Shown here one piece after another: positions 11,258 through 22,599 of a stretch of DNA of 64,000 nt. Position numbers and translations under genes: made by a program. Origin of the DNA: Drosophila persimilis (lineage: Eukaryota; Arthropoda; Insecta; Diptera; Drosophilidae); the NCBI RefSeq assembly GCF_003286085.1, contig NW_020825294.1:7564001-7628000 (forward strand), in the 5' to 3' direction. Under the pieces are notes generated by a model that was given only the letters and a program-made list of their open reading frames with translations, was not told the origin of the DNA and searched no databases. Position 1 is the stretch's first letter; each line of letters opens with the position of its first letter.

Positions 11258-14200
11258 CGTAGTGAGTGGAATCATAAAGTCAAACCATTAGTCAAACTCA
11301 AGTTTCGCAAAATGTTTGCATTGTTTCCATTGTTTTTGTTGTCCGTTGCAATTTTAATTCTATTTTTTCATGACGTTTTCTCTCGTCCCAAAAAAATCAC
11401 TTAACAAGCTCAAGCTTCGCAGAGTTAACAGATCATCCAGGACCACATTTCCTCCTCCCATTAGTTGTAACTCTCGTCCGCCTTTTGGCTCTTACTTTTT
11501 CCAATTTTCTATGCATTGCAATTTTCATTGGTATTTTGTATTGCTTTTCCGTTTCTTTTGATTTTGCAGCCATTTATCTCTACTTTGTTGCGGTTTTTGT
11601 TTGCACACTTTTTGTTATTGGTGCAAAACCGCACTCTGAAATTGAAGTACGACCAACAATTGCTGCTGTTAGTGCACGTTGTGCAATTTGTTGTCTCGTC
11701 TTTGCCATATCCCTGGCAGTGGGTTTTTACCAACATTTTCACCTCTAAATTAATTGCAATTTGGATAGTACTTGAATAAAATCCTAGCGTTGCGTTACGG
11801 AATACCCTCTTAAGAATCCAGACAAAAGGTTGCCCCGTAGAAAACCATTCGAATTCACTTTATTAAAACGCAACCCCCTATGGGGTGCGGCTCAAAGGGA
11901 AATATGCAAAAGCAGCGTGTCCCCGCTGTGTCAGCGTATGATTTGGCCTGTCGCAAGACAAAAGAATGCCATAACACATGAGTTGCCAAGGCAGCACTAG
12001 CACCAGCACTAGAGTTGAGGAGCTGGGACCTGGTACAACAGGGAATGAAAGTGTCAGAGGATTTCCAACTGAACTGTGGTAGAAATACCACTCCCAGGGA
12101 GGTGTTGTTTGTGCGAAATCTCTGCTGGTTTATCCTAAAAGTCATGGCTTAGACAAATGTTTTATGCTCCACTTGGCTGCATTAGCCTCGCGCATTTTGC
12201 TCAAGTGCCGTTGGCACACGCTGCGTATGAGTTATTTATTGTTGAGCGATTTTCCGTTGATTCTTTTGGATGTTTGCAGGAAAATACAATCCATGACTAT
12301 GCACAACTTTACACAACCTCAATTTTCAGCAATAAGAAGATTTTTAACCGAGTGATTATTGCGCCTCATACATACCAGCTCCGAAATCAATAAATACTCT
12401 CTCTCGAATCCATAAACTTAAAGAAACGTGGGATATACAAATTGAGAAAGTCTTATAGCTCCCAAAGTCTTTAATTTACTACTGAAATCCTTTTATCATG
12501 ATTTAATTTTAGATTTCACCAATTTTTTTGAATCTGCAACATTAAATTATGTGTTTTCGAAATGTGTTTTCGAGAAGCTGCAAAACTAAAATTTGATGGG
12601 TAAAAGCAACCACATTTTGCCAATCGATTCTTGGGCCATGTAATTCAATTGCAACCGTCATGGAGTGAATCGGAAGTCTATGAGAAGTGTCTTCTATTCC
12701 GCAGCGTTGGCATCAAATTTGATGGGGCTACGGTCCATAGTCGCATCATAAGCTTTCATCGTTATGGCGGAGTTCGCCATCTATGCACAGTTGCATCCAA
12801 AGTACATTAAATGAACAGAACATAAGTTCACATTAACTGGATAGAGGAAAAGACTAACAGAGTGTGAGAAGGAGGGAGTGGGATAGTCTTGTGTCGAAGC
12901 ATTTATCAATAGGCACGGCGCATAGGCCAAGGACATATCTAAAAGCAGCAGCCAGCAACTTGTACACTTTACCTCATCTGTGCCTCGTTGCACTTGTTTA
13001 CCTTGTCAACTGTTCGGTTAGTTCCCCATTCCAGTACCAAGTTCCACCTCTCGACACATTAATTCATACACGGTTTGTATTTGAATTTTCCTCATTGCGC
13101 ATTCAGGCGTTTCATGACCCTCTCTCCCTTCCGCCAACGGCCAACTTTTAGCGAAAGCCAAGGCAAAACACACTGCAGAGTGCTGAAGGGGAAACAGGGT
13201 GGCCTAGGACTGGCCTACGCCCATTCCATGACCTTTGGAGCCACTTAACCTTGCCGGAGTGGCGGTGGCGGCCGCAATGTGGCTTAAATATGTTCATGTT
13301 CCAATTGGCTCTATTTGCAGAGAAGGATGGTTTTGTGGATGCTAGGCAACTGGAACAGGTACCGCTTGTCATAGACATTTCTTTTGCGTTGTCAACAATT
13401 CAGTTGTAAGAAGGAGCAGCAGCTGCCAGTGCAGATGCAACTGCAGACAAGTTGACTGCAAATATTATGACTGCCTTGTCGTTCTCTATTTTGTGATGAA
13501 AGCCAAGACATTCTCTTGTTGACGTGATGAAAATTGTTGCCATAACTGACATCCCAGCGACGAGAGTCGTCAGAGGGTAATGGACACTGTTGGCGTCCGA
13601 CTTTCATTTAAATTTTACCAACCATTGTCTCCATTTGACTTGCAGCTGAAGGTATCTTTCAGTGACTAAGCAACTTATTTGAAAGATAATCCTCATAGAT
13701 AGCAATTCATTGGATGGTTTCATAGCTTATTATTAGCACTTTCCCTTGCCACCATCCACTTTGAGGTTGAGCGAAGCGTAAAACTTTTCTAATAAAATAT
13801 TCCACCAGCACGGAGGCACAGGCATAATCCATTTATGTACACTTGATAAAAGGCTCTATTAAATTGACAATACAAAATTGCTTTATTGGATTCGGAGTAA
13901 GTGAGAGGGGCAGGAGGAAATTTACTTTACTTTGATGTAAAAGGATGGATGCTTTGCCTAGTCAAACAAAATTATCCCAGAGCCAAGAATGAGTCTGAAT
14001 TACAAAAGAAAGTAAGTAATTCTATGGAAAATTCCGTGTAGCTCTTGTGGCAACAATTTTAAAAATGTATACACTTTAATTCACAGGTGTTCGTCCTGAG
14101 GGATAAGTGGGTTAACCTTTAAGCACAGTTTATATTTTTTTTCTGCTTAAAATCTGTGATTCGGTAATCCCACCAACATGATCAATATTCAATCGACACA

Positions 14201-15481
14201 AGCGAGGCGAAAAAAGAAGAAATAAATTACCTACCGTCACCACAAGGAAAAATTCGAAACACCAAAATTATTGCTATCATATAATCACGATCAACTCTTT
14301 TATAACTTCTTGAACTCCCAAAGTGAATTTCAGACTACAAGATCGCCAATCGACTATAGCCTTGTCTCTTCTTATATAGAATATTATAAACAAATACTCA
14401 TGCAAATTGCTGTTCGTTTATTATAATGATTTGACTAATTTGAATTTGTTTCCACATTGCATTTGAGTTGTCCCTGGCGATTCCCTTTGACAGTCTCCGG
14501 CTCATTTACAGCTGACTCAAAGCGTTGCGCATACGCCCCGTTATTCCCAGTGCCGCCAGACGCCACGCCTAATGCATAGTAAAACTGGTACTCGTATGTG
14601 GTTCCGTCACTCCAGACGCCGCCACTGGCATTAATGGGAAAAAAGTTGCTGCTTCACCCTGTGGCCCGCTGGCCGCTCCGCCTGCTGGCTGTTGGGTGGC
14701 TGCTAACTGTTGCCACTCCCATTAGCAGATTTTTACTCCCAGACGCGTTAATTCACTCACATTTCACATCACGCTGGCTGTTTGCATAAATCAAGGCTGC
14801 CTGGCACTGGGTGGACGAGTATGAGTGCCAGGCAGTACAGTATGAGTATGAGGCTAAAACTTAAAGCCGCAAAAATCAGCATAGCTCGTTAGGTGGCAGT
14901 GGCTGCTGCTCCTGCTATGTGAACCCTTCTGTGCCACTTTCCAGCGATAGCATGGATGGCAGAATCTCCACCTGGATGGAGCGTATGTTTCCGCATTTAT
15001 TACACGGCTCGCTTGTGCACGACTTACAGCTTGTTTCCTGAGCGATTTAATCTTTTGGGCTTAGAAATTTTGAGTGCTAAGGCCGCTCTCTCATTTGTTA
15101 AAATATAATGAGATTTGCTGGTGAGGCTTTAGAAGGGATCAATAATTTGAAGCATCTGCTGTATCCTCGGCTTGTGGTCACTGCCAGAACTCAATTCAAT
15201 TCACGGTAACCTTCTCCAGTAGTTCCCCCAAAAACACACCTAAAGTGAGTTGCCAAATAAGTGTTCAGAAGTTGGGTTGGTGGCGGATACAAAGGAATTG
15301 TATCTCCAGGCAGCTTGCCATTCGTGCGGCCAAACAAAACTTTCGCTGTGTGCGGGCTTATGTGTCAACTGGTTGGGAAGAAACAGGACGAGTTTTGTGG
15401 ATAGAACTTGGATTAAGTCTGACTGCTGACACCCTCAAGCAGTGGGTATATTCCTTCCAGATCCAACTAGAAATTTTCCTG

Positions 15482-15511
15482 AATTCCCGTTTAAGGCTTT
15501 AAACGGGAATT
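15482..15511. repeat. Perfect 13-bp hairpin with 4-base loop
   Basis: Arms 15482-15494 (AATTCCCGTTTAA) and 15499-15511 (TTAAACGGGAATT) are perfectly complementary around the loop GGCT. It lies just beyond the end of a non-credible open frame. It could extrude as a cruciform or fold in RNA; its function is unknown. Confidence 0.75.
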
Positions 15512-17261
15512 TAATTACTCATAATTGGTACACTTTTTTTCCGCTTTGCTAAAGTATAATTATCAGAAAATCCAGAAAAACTTGGCTGCGAATTTAAGCA
15601 GCTGCCGCAAATCCTTTTCTTTGCGTTTATGCAACGCTTCAAGGCAAAATCCCAGCGCTAATTAAATTTCAATGTGAAAAGTGCTGTCCTCGATTACGAA
15701 TTGGATAAGAGCCGAGAAAAAGAGAACAAATTGAACCTGATTCAACATCTCCGAGGGGATTTTCAGCTGCCTTTTTTTCGACCCAGTTTTAATGGCAGCG
15801 GGAGAGAAAAAGAGACACAATTTGCATATTTAATTGGTAATCATTTGACTGGCGACAGCTCGAGGGCTTTGAAAAGTGGTAACGGAATCCGGCGTTTAGT
15901 TGCCGATTGCGCAACAATTCTTTCGCCTGATTAGCAGAACTTTTAATTTAATATAATCCTTTGTGATTCAAACAGGGAAAAATCAAGAAAAACTAAAGGG
16001 AACAAAGGAAAGAAAGCGTACCGATGGCAGAAAGAGAGGGTGCATGCAAAGCACCCTCCTGAACCATCATCTCATGGGAGTTTCTGTTCACGTTTTTGAC
16101 ATGAATAAATTGGTAAATATAACCGGGATCAATAAGCGCGAGCTCTCACGCAGACATGGAATTGCAAGTCACAAAAACCGAGAAAAAACATATAAATAAA
16201 TGGATGGATACAAGGTAGCTGGTATGTATCGGAGAGGAGAGTACCAATGGCTTAAAGTAACCAGGGATTTGGTCACACTCTGAGCCACATTTCTGCATCA
16301 TTAAGCGGCTTCCGCATGTTGGAAATATGCTAATAAGTAGTCGAGCCCCAACGCAGCAGGGGATTGCCATGTGAGATGTGGATTATGTGGTGTGCACCAT
16401 GAACCCCCAGACCCCTCAACGTCCTTAATCTTCCAGCCTCTACTGTCTACTGTCTCTGGCTTTGCTCTTTTTCCTTTACTGGCAACCGTATTAAAGGATC
16501 TGACTCTGCTTTCCATTTCCCTGCCAGACATTCGGAATGCGTGCCATTTTTATGAGAAGGATTTGGCAAATACTTAAATGTTGACAAAGGATATTCTGTT
16601 GGCATAAGTGATTTTGTTGAGCTGATTTTTATATTTCTTTGGCGGTGGCTTTTTAAGCTCATTGCATACTCATAGGAATGCAGCTAGTATACAAAAACTT
16701 TCATTCGCTGGCTGCTACGATAATTTCTAATGCTTCCACTCTTTGGACATCAAAGGGGAAAAACAGGTTTTCCGGTGAACACCCGGAAAATCTGGAAAAT
16801 TAGATGTGGTCCACCTTTCTCTCTCTCTTTCTAGCTTAGGTGCTCCCGCATAGCCACGTGCGAGTGTTGATAGCCAGAAATTTATGTGGCTGTAAGTACG
16901 GCCAGTTTATTCCTACTTTATGCCCTCTTGTGGGAGAATTATTATAGACCCTCTGATGCAGTCTCCCTCCTCTGTGAATGTATGAGTTTGTATGGGTGTG
17001 AGTGCACAGTATGTGGCCTGGCCCATGCTTTGGCCAATGCGCCAAGAAATTACTGCCCGGTTTTGTTGGCCAAGGTGTCCACTGATAGGGGTCGTAAATA
17101 GTCCAGCCGTTGAATTTGTAAATAGGTAGTAATAATTCGAATAAACATTATATTTACGATGTATTATCACGTTATGTTTAGTATAACAAATGGAAAGAGC
17201 TTAAAAATATATGAAGGACAGATGAAAGACTCTCACAGGTCCCAAAGAAAATATGACGGGG

Positions 17262-17305
17262 TCATACAGTTCTGACTTGAACTCTATTTTCATAGAACTG
17301 TATGA
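17262..17305. repeat. Perfect 12-bp inverted repeat with 20-base loop
   Basis: Arms 17262-17273 (TCATACAGTTCT) and 17294-17305 (AGAACTGTATGA) match perfectly, with a flanking G-T wobble at the base. The stem is shorter than a typical pre-miRNA, and the mature-length arms do not match any microRNA I know. Confidence 0.7.
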
Positions 17306-17450
17306 TGTATTGGATTAAATATGGAAATTTTAAATTTTCAAAAGTGTCGTTTGGGTCTTTCAATAATGTTTACTACCTTGAGTAATATAATTTTTACGAA
17401 TATATGCTATTATTATTTATCCATAATTTTCACAGGATTTTATCGGTATT

Positions 17451-17470
17451 ATTATCTTATCTTATCTTAT
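17451..17470. repeat. Tandem TTATC (GATAA) run
   Basis: Three consecutive TTATC pentamers followed by TTATT. Read on the minus strand they give repeated GATAA, the core of GATA-factor sites. This may be a simple repeat or a clustered binding site. Confidence 0.5.
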
Positions 17471-18156
17471 TATATTTTCATAAATTCTAGAAATCTGTTC
17501 AATTTCGAATATAAATGTCTTTTTCAATAATTTGTATTACATACATATGTAAATAGATCCATTTAATATGATTCTTCCCAATTTATACTACAGCCAAGTT
17601 ATCATATTTTTATACACTCTCTAAACTAGATAGGTAACTAGGTAATATACAATACCTCTGACCCAAATTTTATTTCTCCATCTTTGTTGATTGCAAATTG
17701 ATTGGAGAAAACATTTCCAACAGTCGGAATGAACTCCATGACAAAAATATCGGAGAGCGAATAATGAGAGACTGACGGCGTTTCAGTCTCCTGCCTTCAG
17801 TCGAGTGCAATTGCAATTCATTTGGTTTTTAAATCAGCAATTGAGCGGAAAATCTGAATGAGGCAAAGGAAAAGCGGAAGCGATGATTGAACGTTTGCCT
17901 TCCAGCGAAATCGATACCCCTTGAAATTATTGCGAAGCTTGACAGATTAATGGGCGTGGCCTGAATGCCACGGACATGGTGATATTCGTAAATGATAAAT
18001 ATGTGGCTTACGAGTATATGCTAATTAAAAACATATTGAATTTGTTCAGGGTTTAATTTAATGTTTGAAAATTGTTAGATTAGATTAAGTGTCTAAGGTG
18101 TGAGAATAATTATAGCTTTTTAAAATTTTTAATTAGTAGTGGCTCTACTGATTGAC

Positions 18157-18195
18157 TATATAAGAAAGCGGATAAAAAAGAAGACGGCCAGACTT
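18157..18195 (+). promoter_or_regulatory. Candidate TATA core promoter
   Basis: TATATAAG at 18157-18164 is followed about 31-33 bases later by a CCAGACT initiator-like sequence (around 18188-18194). Downstream lies an A-rich leader, ATGs at 18246 and 18277, and then a perfect donor GTG/GTAAGT at 18289/18290. The arrangement matches a short first exon. Expression is not shown. Confidence 0.3.
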
Positions 18196-18276
18196 AGACG
18201 CACACTTAATATAACTTCGAAGGAAGTTTTCAACAAATACAAAATATGTTCCTTAACTGTTTTTTAATTCTGTGAT

Positions 18277-18486
18277 ATGGAAAACTGTGGTAAGTGTTCG
18301 CTCTTGGGAGTTTATTGGTAAAATCAGAACTGAAGAGAGGATTATATACGAAGTGAAATTTAGAGGTGAAACAAGGAGGCTCACGCTGTTCATGCACATT
18401 TTGTTTATTAGCATTGAATAATGAATATTTATTACAAAGGAACAGGTGGCGGTCCTGCCAGCCGTATTACTAACGGATAATATCAC
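18277..18486 (+). other. Candidate two-exon micro-ORF below a TATA promoter
   Basis: A first exon would run from about 18190 to 18289 and end at a consensus GTAAGTG donor. The nearest pyrimidine-rich acceptor (CATTTTGTTTATTAG) ends at 18411, giving a 122-base intron. Splicing joins ATG at 18277 to a 24-codon frame beginning MENCALNNEYLL and ending in TAA at about 18471. The other ATG (18246) opens a hydrophobic 9-residue frame, MFLNCFLIL, cut by TGA. Within the second exon ATG at 18421 opens a Gly-rich 19-residue frame. None resembles a known peptide. Only the promoter and donor are good; the acceptor lacks a clear branch site. Confidence 0.15.
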
Positions 18487-18489
18487 ACC

Positions 18490-20187
18490 GACCAAAAATC
18501 GTTCTTTGATAGAACAGAGAGGCTTCTCCGAACAAACTCAAACAATACACCTCTGTTGGTATTGAGATTTGCAGTGCGAACGTATTAATCGAATGTCAAT
18601 AAAGACCTTGCCTTACACACTCCCGCTCGCTCCACATGAGTCCCATAAGGACGACGATGCTTGATGGCAATTGGCACGGCACAATCCTCGAATCGTTAGT
18701 GGACGGATGCGGAGTCAAAATTTTGTTTCTGCTATAGCCGTAGCTATGGTTTTTAATTTTTTTTTAAATATTTCCTTCCCTAGCAATGAGCTATCGACAG
18801 ATTCATATAAATTGCACTACAGAGGCAAGCAAAATAAAGTAAAAAACCAGAATAAATCAGGCCTCCAACCGACGAATCAAATAAAGAAATTGCCATATAC
18901 CCATCCCAGTTTCCAATCAAAATTGTAAATTTCCATGAATCATTGGCATTCATGCACTTCTCTCTTTGGCTTCATTGCCATGACAATCTACAATTGTTCT
19001 GCATACGGCTTCGAATTATCCCACTCATGCAGAGGGCTGTTGGATCCTGATTCACGCCCATTCTAGTGGCTTCTGGCTGCTCGTGGAATTATCCATGTGA
19101 CTGTAAAAATGTAATTAATATTGCCACAAGCCTCTCTCCGTAAGTGCACTTTGGTGTTTTATGAGAAATTTTTCCAAAATATATAAAAACATATTCTGAA
19201 AGGTCATAAATGTTTAAAGAATTCACGTCTATTACAACAAGACATGGAAGCATTGATAATAGATTTCATCATATTTTGTTATATTCAAAGTTCATTCTGC
19301 ACTCCTGAAATGTACCATAATAAATAAACAAAAGACAAAAAGATAGATTACCACGAATCACACACTCCGTACACATTTTCAGTGCCAAATCAAAATGAAT
19401 TTGTGGCAAATAATTCGCCGTAAAATGCTGGATAATTGCTTGGATATCATCCAAATTAGAAGAAACATTTGAAAATGTGTCCACAGCTAAACAAAAACAA
19501 ATTGTCACGGCACAAGAGCCCACAAATTACATTGCGAAATTTTGAAAATTTAATTAAAACTAAACGATTTGGAGCACAAAAACAACTGTTCCACATAGAC
19601 CCACTCCCAATCTAGTCCTGCCACCATGGTCGTTGTGTGGGAGCAATGCTGTCCCTTAGCACTGGGTCTGTGGCAGGGTCACCATGTGACCACATTCGCA
19701 TGTTAGTCAGAATTCTCAATTAGTTGGTCTCTTGTCTATTTTTTTCGTGTTTGAGATGCAGCTATGGTTGTTCTTGTTCTGTTTCGTTTTAGTTGCTGTT
19801 GTACCTTAATTAGTGGTTGAGTTTGTGAGTGGTTCTGTCTGCTATCTGTGGTCTGCTCTACGTATATTTTCTTGGCTTTACTGTCAACATTTTGTGTCTC
19901 CATTTCGCTGTTCTAATTACTTTTGATTAACGATTGTTTTGCCTTCGATTGATTGTCTGTGAAGGGAGCTTTGCACTGCATGCAAGTGTAGAAGCGATGA
20001 AGAGTGATTCTTGGAGGTAGTACAAATAGCCAATTTGATTAGTACTTCAGGATGGAGTGGTAGATGAAGTACACCCAAATTGTATTTAAATACTTGATTT
20101 CCAAATCAGTTTGTACTATGCCACTTTCTTTTCTTCTTTTCTATTCAGCTAACAAGTCTCTGAATTTTTGTCGAATTTTCCTTCCAG
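18490..20187. other. Non-coding stretch
   Basis: No gene support. The sequence is AT-rich with T-rich tracts. It ends in a pyrimidine tract (TTTTCCTTCCAG) that scores well as a splice acceptor. Confidence 0.5.
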
Positions 20188-20294
20188 TCGAATGGCGTAG
20201 TGCCCACGACACAGAACCCGCCTACAGCCAGCACCAAATGGAGAGGCCGCAGAAAACTAAGCAAGTGCGAAACACATCGCTGAATTCGATTTGA
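20188..20294 (+). other. Candidate coding exon after a strong acceptor
   Basis: An acceptor AATTTTCCTTCCAG ends at 20187. Two downstream frames are open. One gives EWRSAHDTEPAYSQHQ and continues basic to TGA at 20292-20294; the other gives SNGVVPTTQNPPTAS to TGA at 20281-20283. Third positions in the first frame are moderately GC-rich. No upstream partner exon was found, and no domain is recognisable in 30-35 residues. It could be the terminal exon of a gene that begins elsewhere, or chance. Confidence 0.18.
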
Positions 20295-22020
20295 AACTTG
20301 TTGGGATCAGTAAAAAACAAAAGTGCCAACTCGTTTTCAAACGCGTGTCCTTTCTCCTTGAACTCGGACTGATATTGGTTTTGTATTCGTTTCTACCAAC
20401 TGTCGATGTCTGTGGATGTGCGCGATGGAATATTTGCATCGCCAGCAAAGTGGGCTTCTGTCATGGCTACTATTTGTCGCCTCGTTGCTGGAGGACACTG
20501 GCCGGACGATTGCAGCTCCCATGTATTCAGGAAATGCCTTTTGTGGTGAGTTTTTCACTTTGAAAGCTCTCGTTTTTTTTGGGTGGGAGAACCATGCTGG
20601 CCATTGAGCAGTTGACAAAAACAACTTGGATTGAGATAACTGTTGAATGTGGGGCAATTAGGGAGCTATCGTCACTCTCCTGGAAGCCGGCCAATTAGCG
20701 CTGTTTATGCTCACGCAATTAACAAACCTGTTGACGTCTCTTTACACACGCGCTCCCATTGTCAACCTCTGGGGCACGCGCTGGCTAGAGCAGGAGGCTG
20801 CAGAACACTCTCGAGACGGGCAAACAATATGTGAATGAGTAATTGACGTTTTAATAAGTGCCACTTGACAGGGTGCAGGCGCCACGTGCCTCCTGTCTCC
20901 CACCGCATACCCGTACTCGTACTTGCACACCGTTCGTCATATCGCCCAAGTCTCACTCCATGAGAAAAGCCTGGCAGTCGGAGAATATGGGTATAAATCC
21001 CCCCATATGGACGCAAAGGTATACAACCACAATTTTATATCTTGGCATTGTCAGCTGGTGGTGCTGGCAAATTAAATAAAGTTGATGCAATTTCAATGCT
21101 GGGTATACGTATACGCATTGTTGCAGTGTCTCACTTCGCGTATACGTAATTTATTAATATAAATGTTGATTCTCTGCTGACAAGGCTGTGGCAAAGAGCT
21201 CATCTCCTGCTTTTAGCTGTCCTTCCAGATGGAGGTGTCTCCCGAAGAGAAGCCTTTAAAAATGTATACCGCTTAGCAGAGTGACAGATCCGCCAACTTT
21301 GAGTGACAGACAGTGGCAGTGGCAGTGAGTCAGGGACAATTTGTATAGACTAAATTGGGATGATTGAAGGCAAAAATCATTGAATCAGTTTAATTTATTA
21401 TACGTTAAAGCTCACAGAGCAATTAGTTTTCCATAACTATAACATTATAAGCTCAGAAGCTAGGCATGTATGAAAACAAAATTAAAAGGCATCTTAATAG
21501 CAACTTCATAGAACAATAAACATGAGAGAATTATATTTCAAATCCATTTAAATAATCAGAATTTACAAAATTTCCATAAACATCATTGCAGAAGCATTGG
21601 CACATTTAACACAGTTTCTTGTTAATGCGCCCCAAAACAAATACAAATTATTGTTTCACAAAGTGTGGCAGTAAAATTTGTTTGCCAATGCAATGAATCG
21701 AATCGTATCGGTTTAGGGGAAAACTAGATACGACATGCTGGATGCAGGAGCTCATTCATATTTATATACCATTTATAAACAGAGTTCTCTTCGCACTTAT
21801 TTATTATCATTTGCACGATGGTAAGACCATCTCCACGCTGTCTGGCATTGCGAACCATAGAAACAACAAAATGAAAGCGATAAGAAAATGTTTCATTTTG
21901 AAATTGTAAAAATATTGTATTTTTTCTGTGGGTTGGTTCCTTCTGGGAAATGTCTTTTAAAAATGTTTCAGACAAATCAGCAGTCTGGAATATTTGTATA
22001 AATACCTATATTTAAGCATG
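20295..22020. other. Non-coding stretch
   Basis: Non-coding sequence with overlapping short frames on both strands at 20.3-21.0 kb. At 21108-21116 and 21138-21146 the segment CGTATACGC is repeated in inverted orientation (9-bp stem, 21-base loop). GGGTATAAATCC near 20990 is TATA-like but has no supporting exon. Confidence 0.5.
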
Positions 22021-22025
22021 ACATG

Positions 22026-22031
22026 TTTATT
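22026..22031 (-). terminator. Poly(A) signal AATAAA, minus strand
   Basis: On the minus strand AATAAA begins one base after the stop codon of the relic at 22032-22571. Such closeness is unusual but occurs in compact transcripts. The match is exact; its use is inferred. Confidence 0.35.
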
Positions 22032-22571
22032 TTATCTCTGATAAGGATTATGGTATGGGGGGATCAAGAATTCCTTCAGGACCACGGTGGCGGTGTGAGC
22101 ACGACCCCGACTCAAATAGGGCATGCCATTGGGACAATCGAACTCCAGCGCCTTAACAAAGTTCTCCTCGACCTTTGGCCAATTGTGCACCACGTGAAAG
22201 ACACCGCGATTCTGATAGAAGACGGACACACCCCTGTGATGCTTCTTGATCTCCTTTTCCATGTCACAGTCAGCGGTAACATCGACAAAACGTTGATACT
22301 CCATGTCTATGTTATCACCGGCACTGTCGTGGTTCGCAAATGTCGCCTCAGATGCCTCCAGTTCTTTGTTTGGAGCCACTTCCTCGCCCTGCTCTACAGA
22401 TGCCACACATTTTCTTACTAATATTGGCAGATTTCCAGGGTCCCTCGTCTAAAGGCGTCTGAAGCTCTCCTTCCCCTTGGAGTTGGTACATTTCTTGACA
22501 ATTTATATTTGAATACCGATGGCCGTGCCAATAATGACCGCCACCTGCCATTTTATGAGCAGCTTGTGCAG
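22032..22571 (-). pseudogene. Decayed membrane-anchored protein gene, family unknown
   Basis: One minus-strand frame reads from about 22571 to the stop at 22034-22032. It begins with a predicted membrane segment (VAVIIGTAIGIQI, about 22544-22506) preceded by a Lys/Trp stretch. It is then broken by TAA (22505-22503) and TAG (22451-22449). The remaining 138 codons are open and use typical Drosophila synonymous codons. They include VEQGEEVAPNKELEASE, FVDVTADCDMEKEIKKHH, GVFHVVHNWPKVEENF and the C-terminal IPPYHNPYQR. No ATG lies near the start of the intact part. A second frame starting MAGGGHYWHGHR overlaps the broken part but has no downstream partner. I interpret this as a pseudogene or old retrocopy of a single-pass membrane protein; the parent is not identified. 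A rescuing intron across the stops is possible but has no convincing splice sites. Confidence 0.55.
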
Positions 22572-22599
22572 CTAATTTCACTTTTTAAATAATTTAGAA

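Larger units (their letters stand above)
8746..15481. other. Long non-coding stretch
   Basis: No supported gene. Composition alternates between AT-rich and moderately GC-rich blocks (10.3-10.6, 13.2-13.4 and 14.5-14.7 kb), which is common in Drosophila regulatory DNA. The block at 10.26-10.44 kb carries several GCCA/TGGCC motifs and a GGAT tetranucleotide run. A near-tandem GTGTTTTCGA pair lies near 12551-12575. Frames of 60-155 codons are present but lack codon bias. Confidence 0.5.
15512..18150. other. Non-coding stretch
   Basis: AT-rich sequence with no gene support. It includes a (CT)-rich run near 16817-16831, the hairpin at 17262-17305 and the TTATC tandem at 17451-17470. The frames at 15674-15934 and 15963-16199 lack initiation context and codon bias. 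Confidence 0.5.

Noticed and set aside
11509-11736. 74-codon minus-strand cysteine-rich frame (8 Cys)
   Set aside because: The Cys pattern fits no toxin or defensin spacing I know, the opposite strand is also open, and there is no promoter or splice support.
20980-21000. TATA-like GGGTATAAATCC
   Set aside because: No initiator at the right spacing and no following exon; isolated TATA strings are frequent in this DNA.
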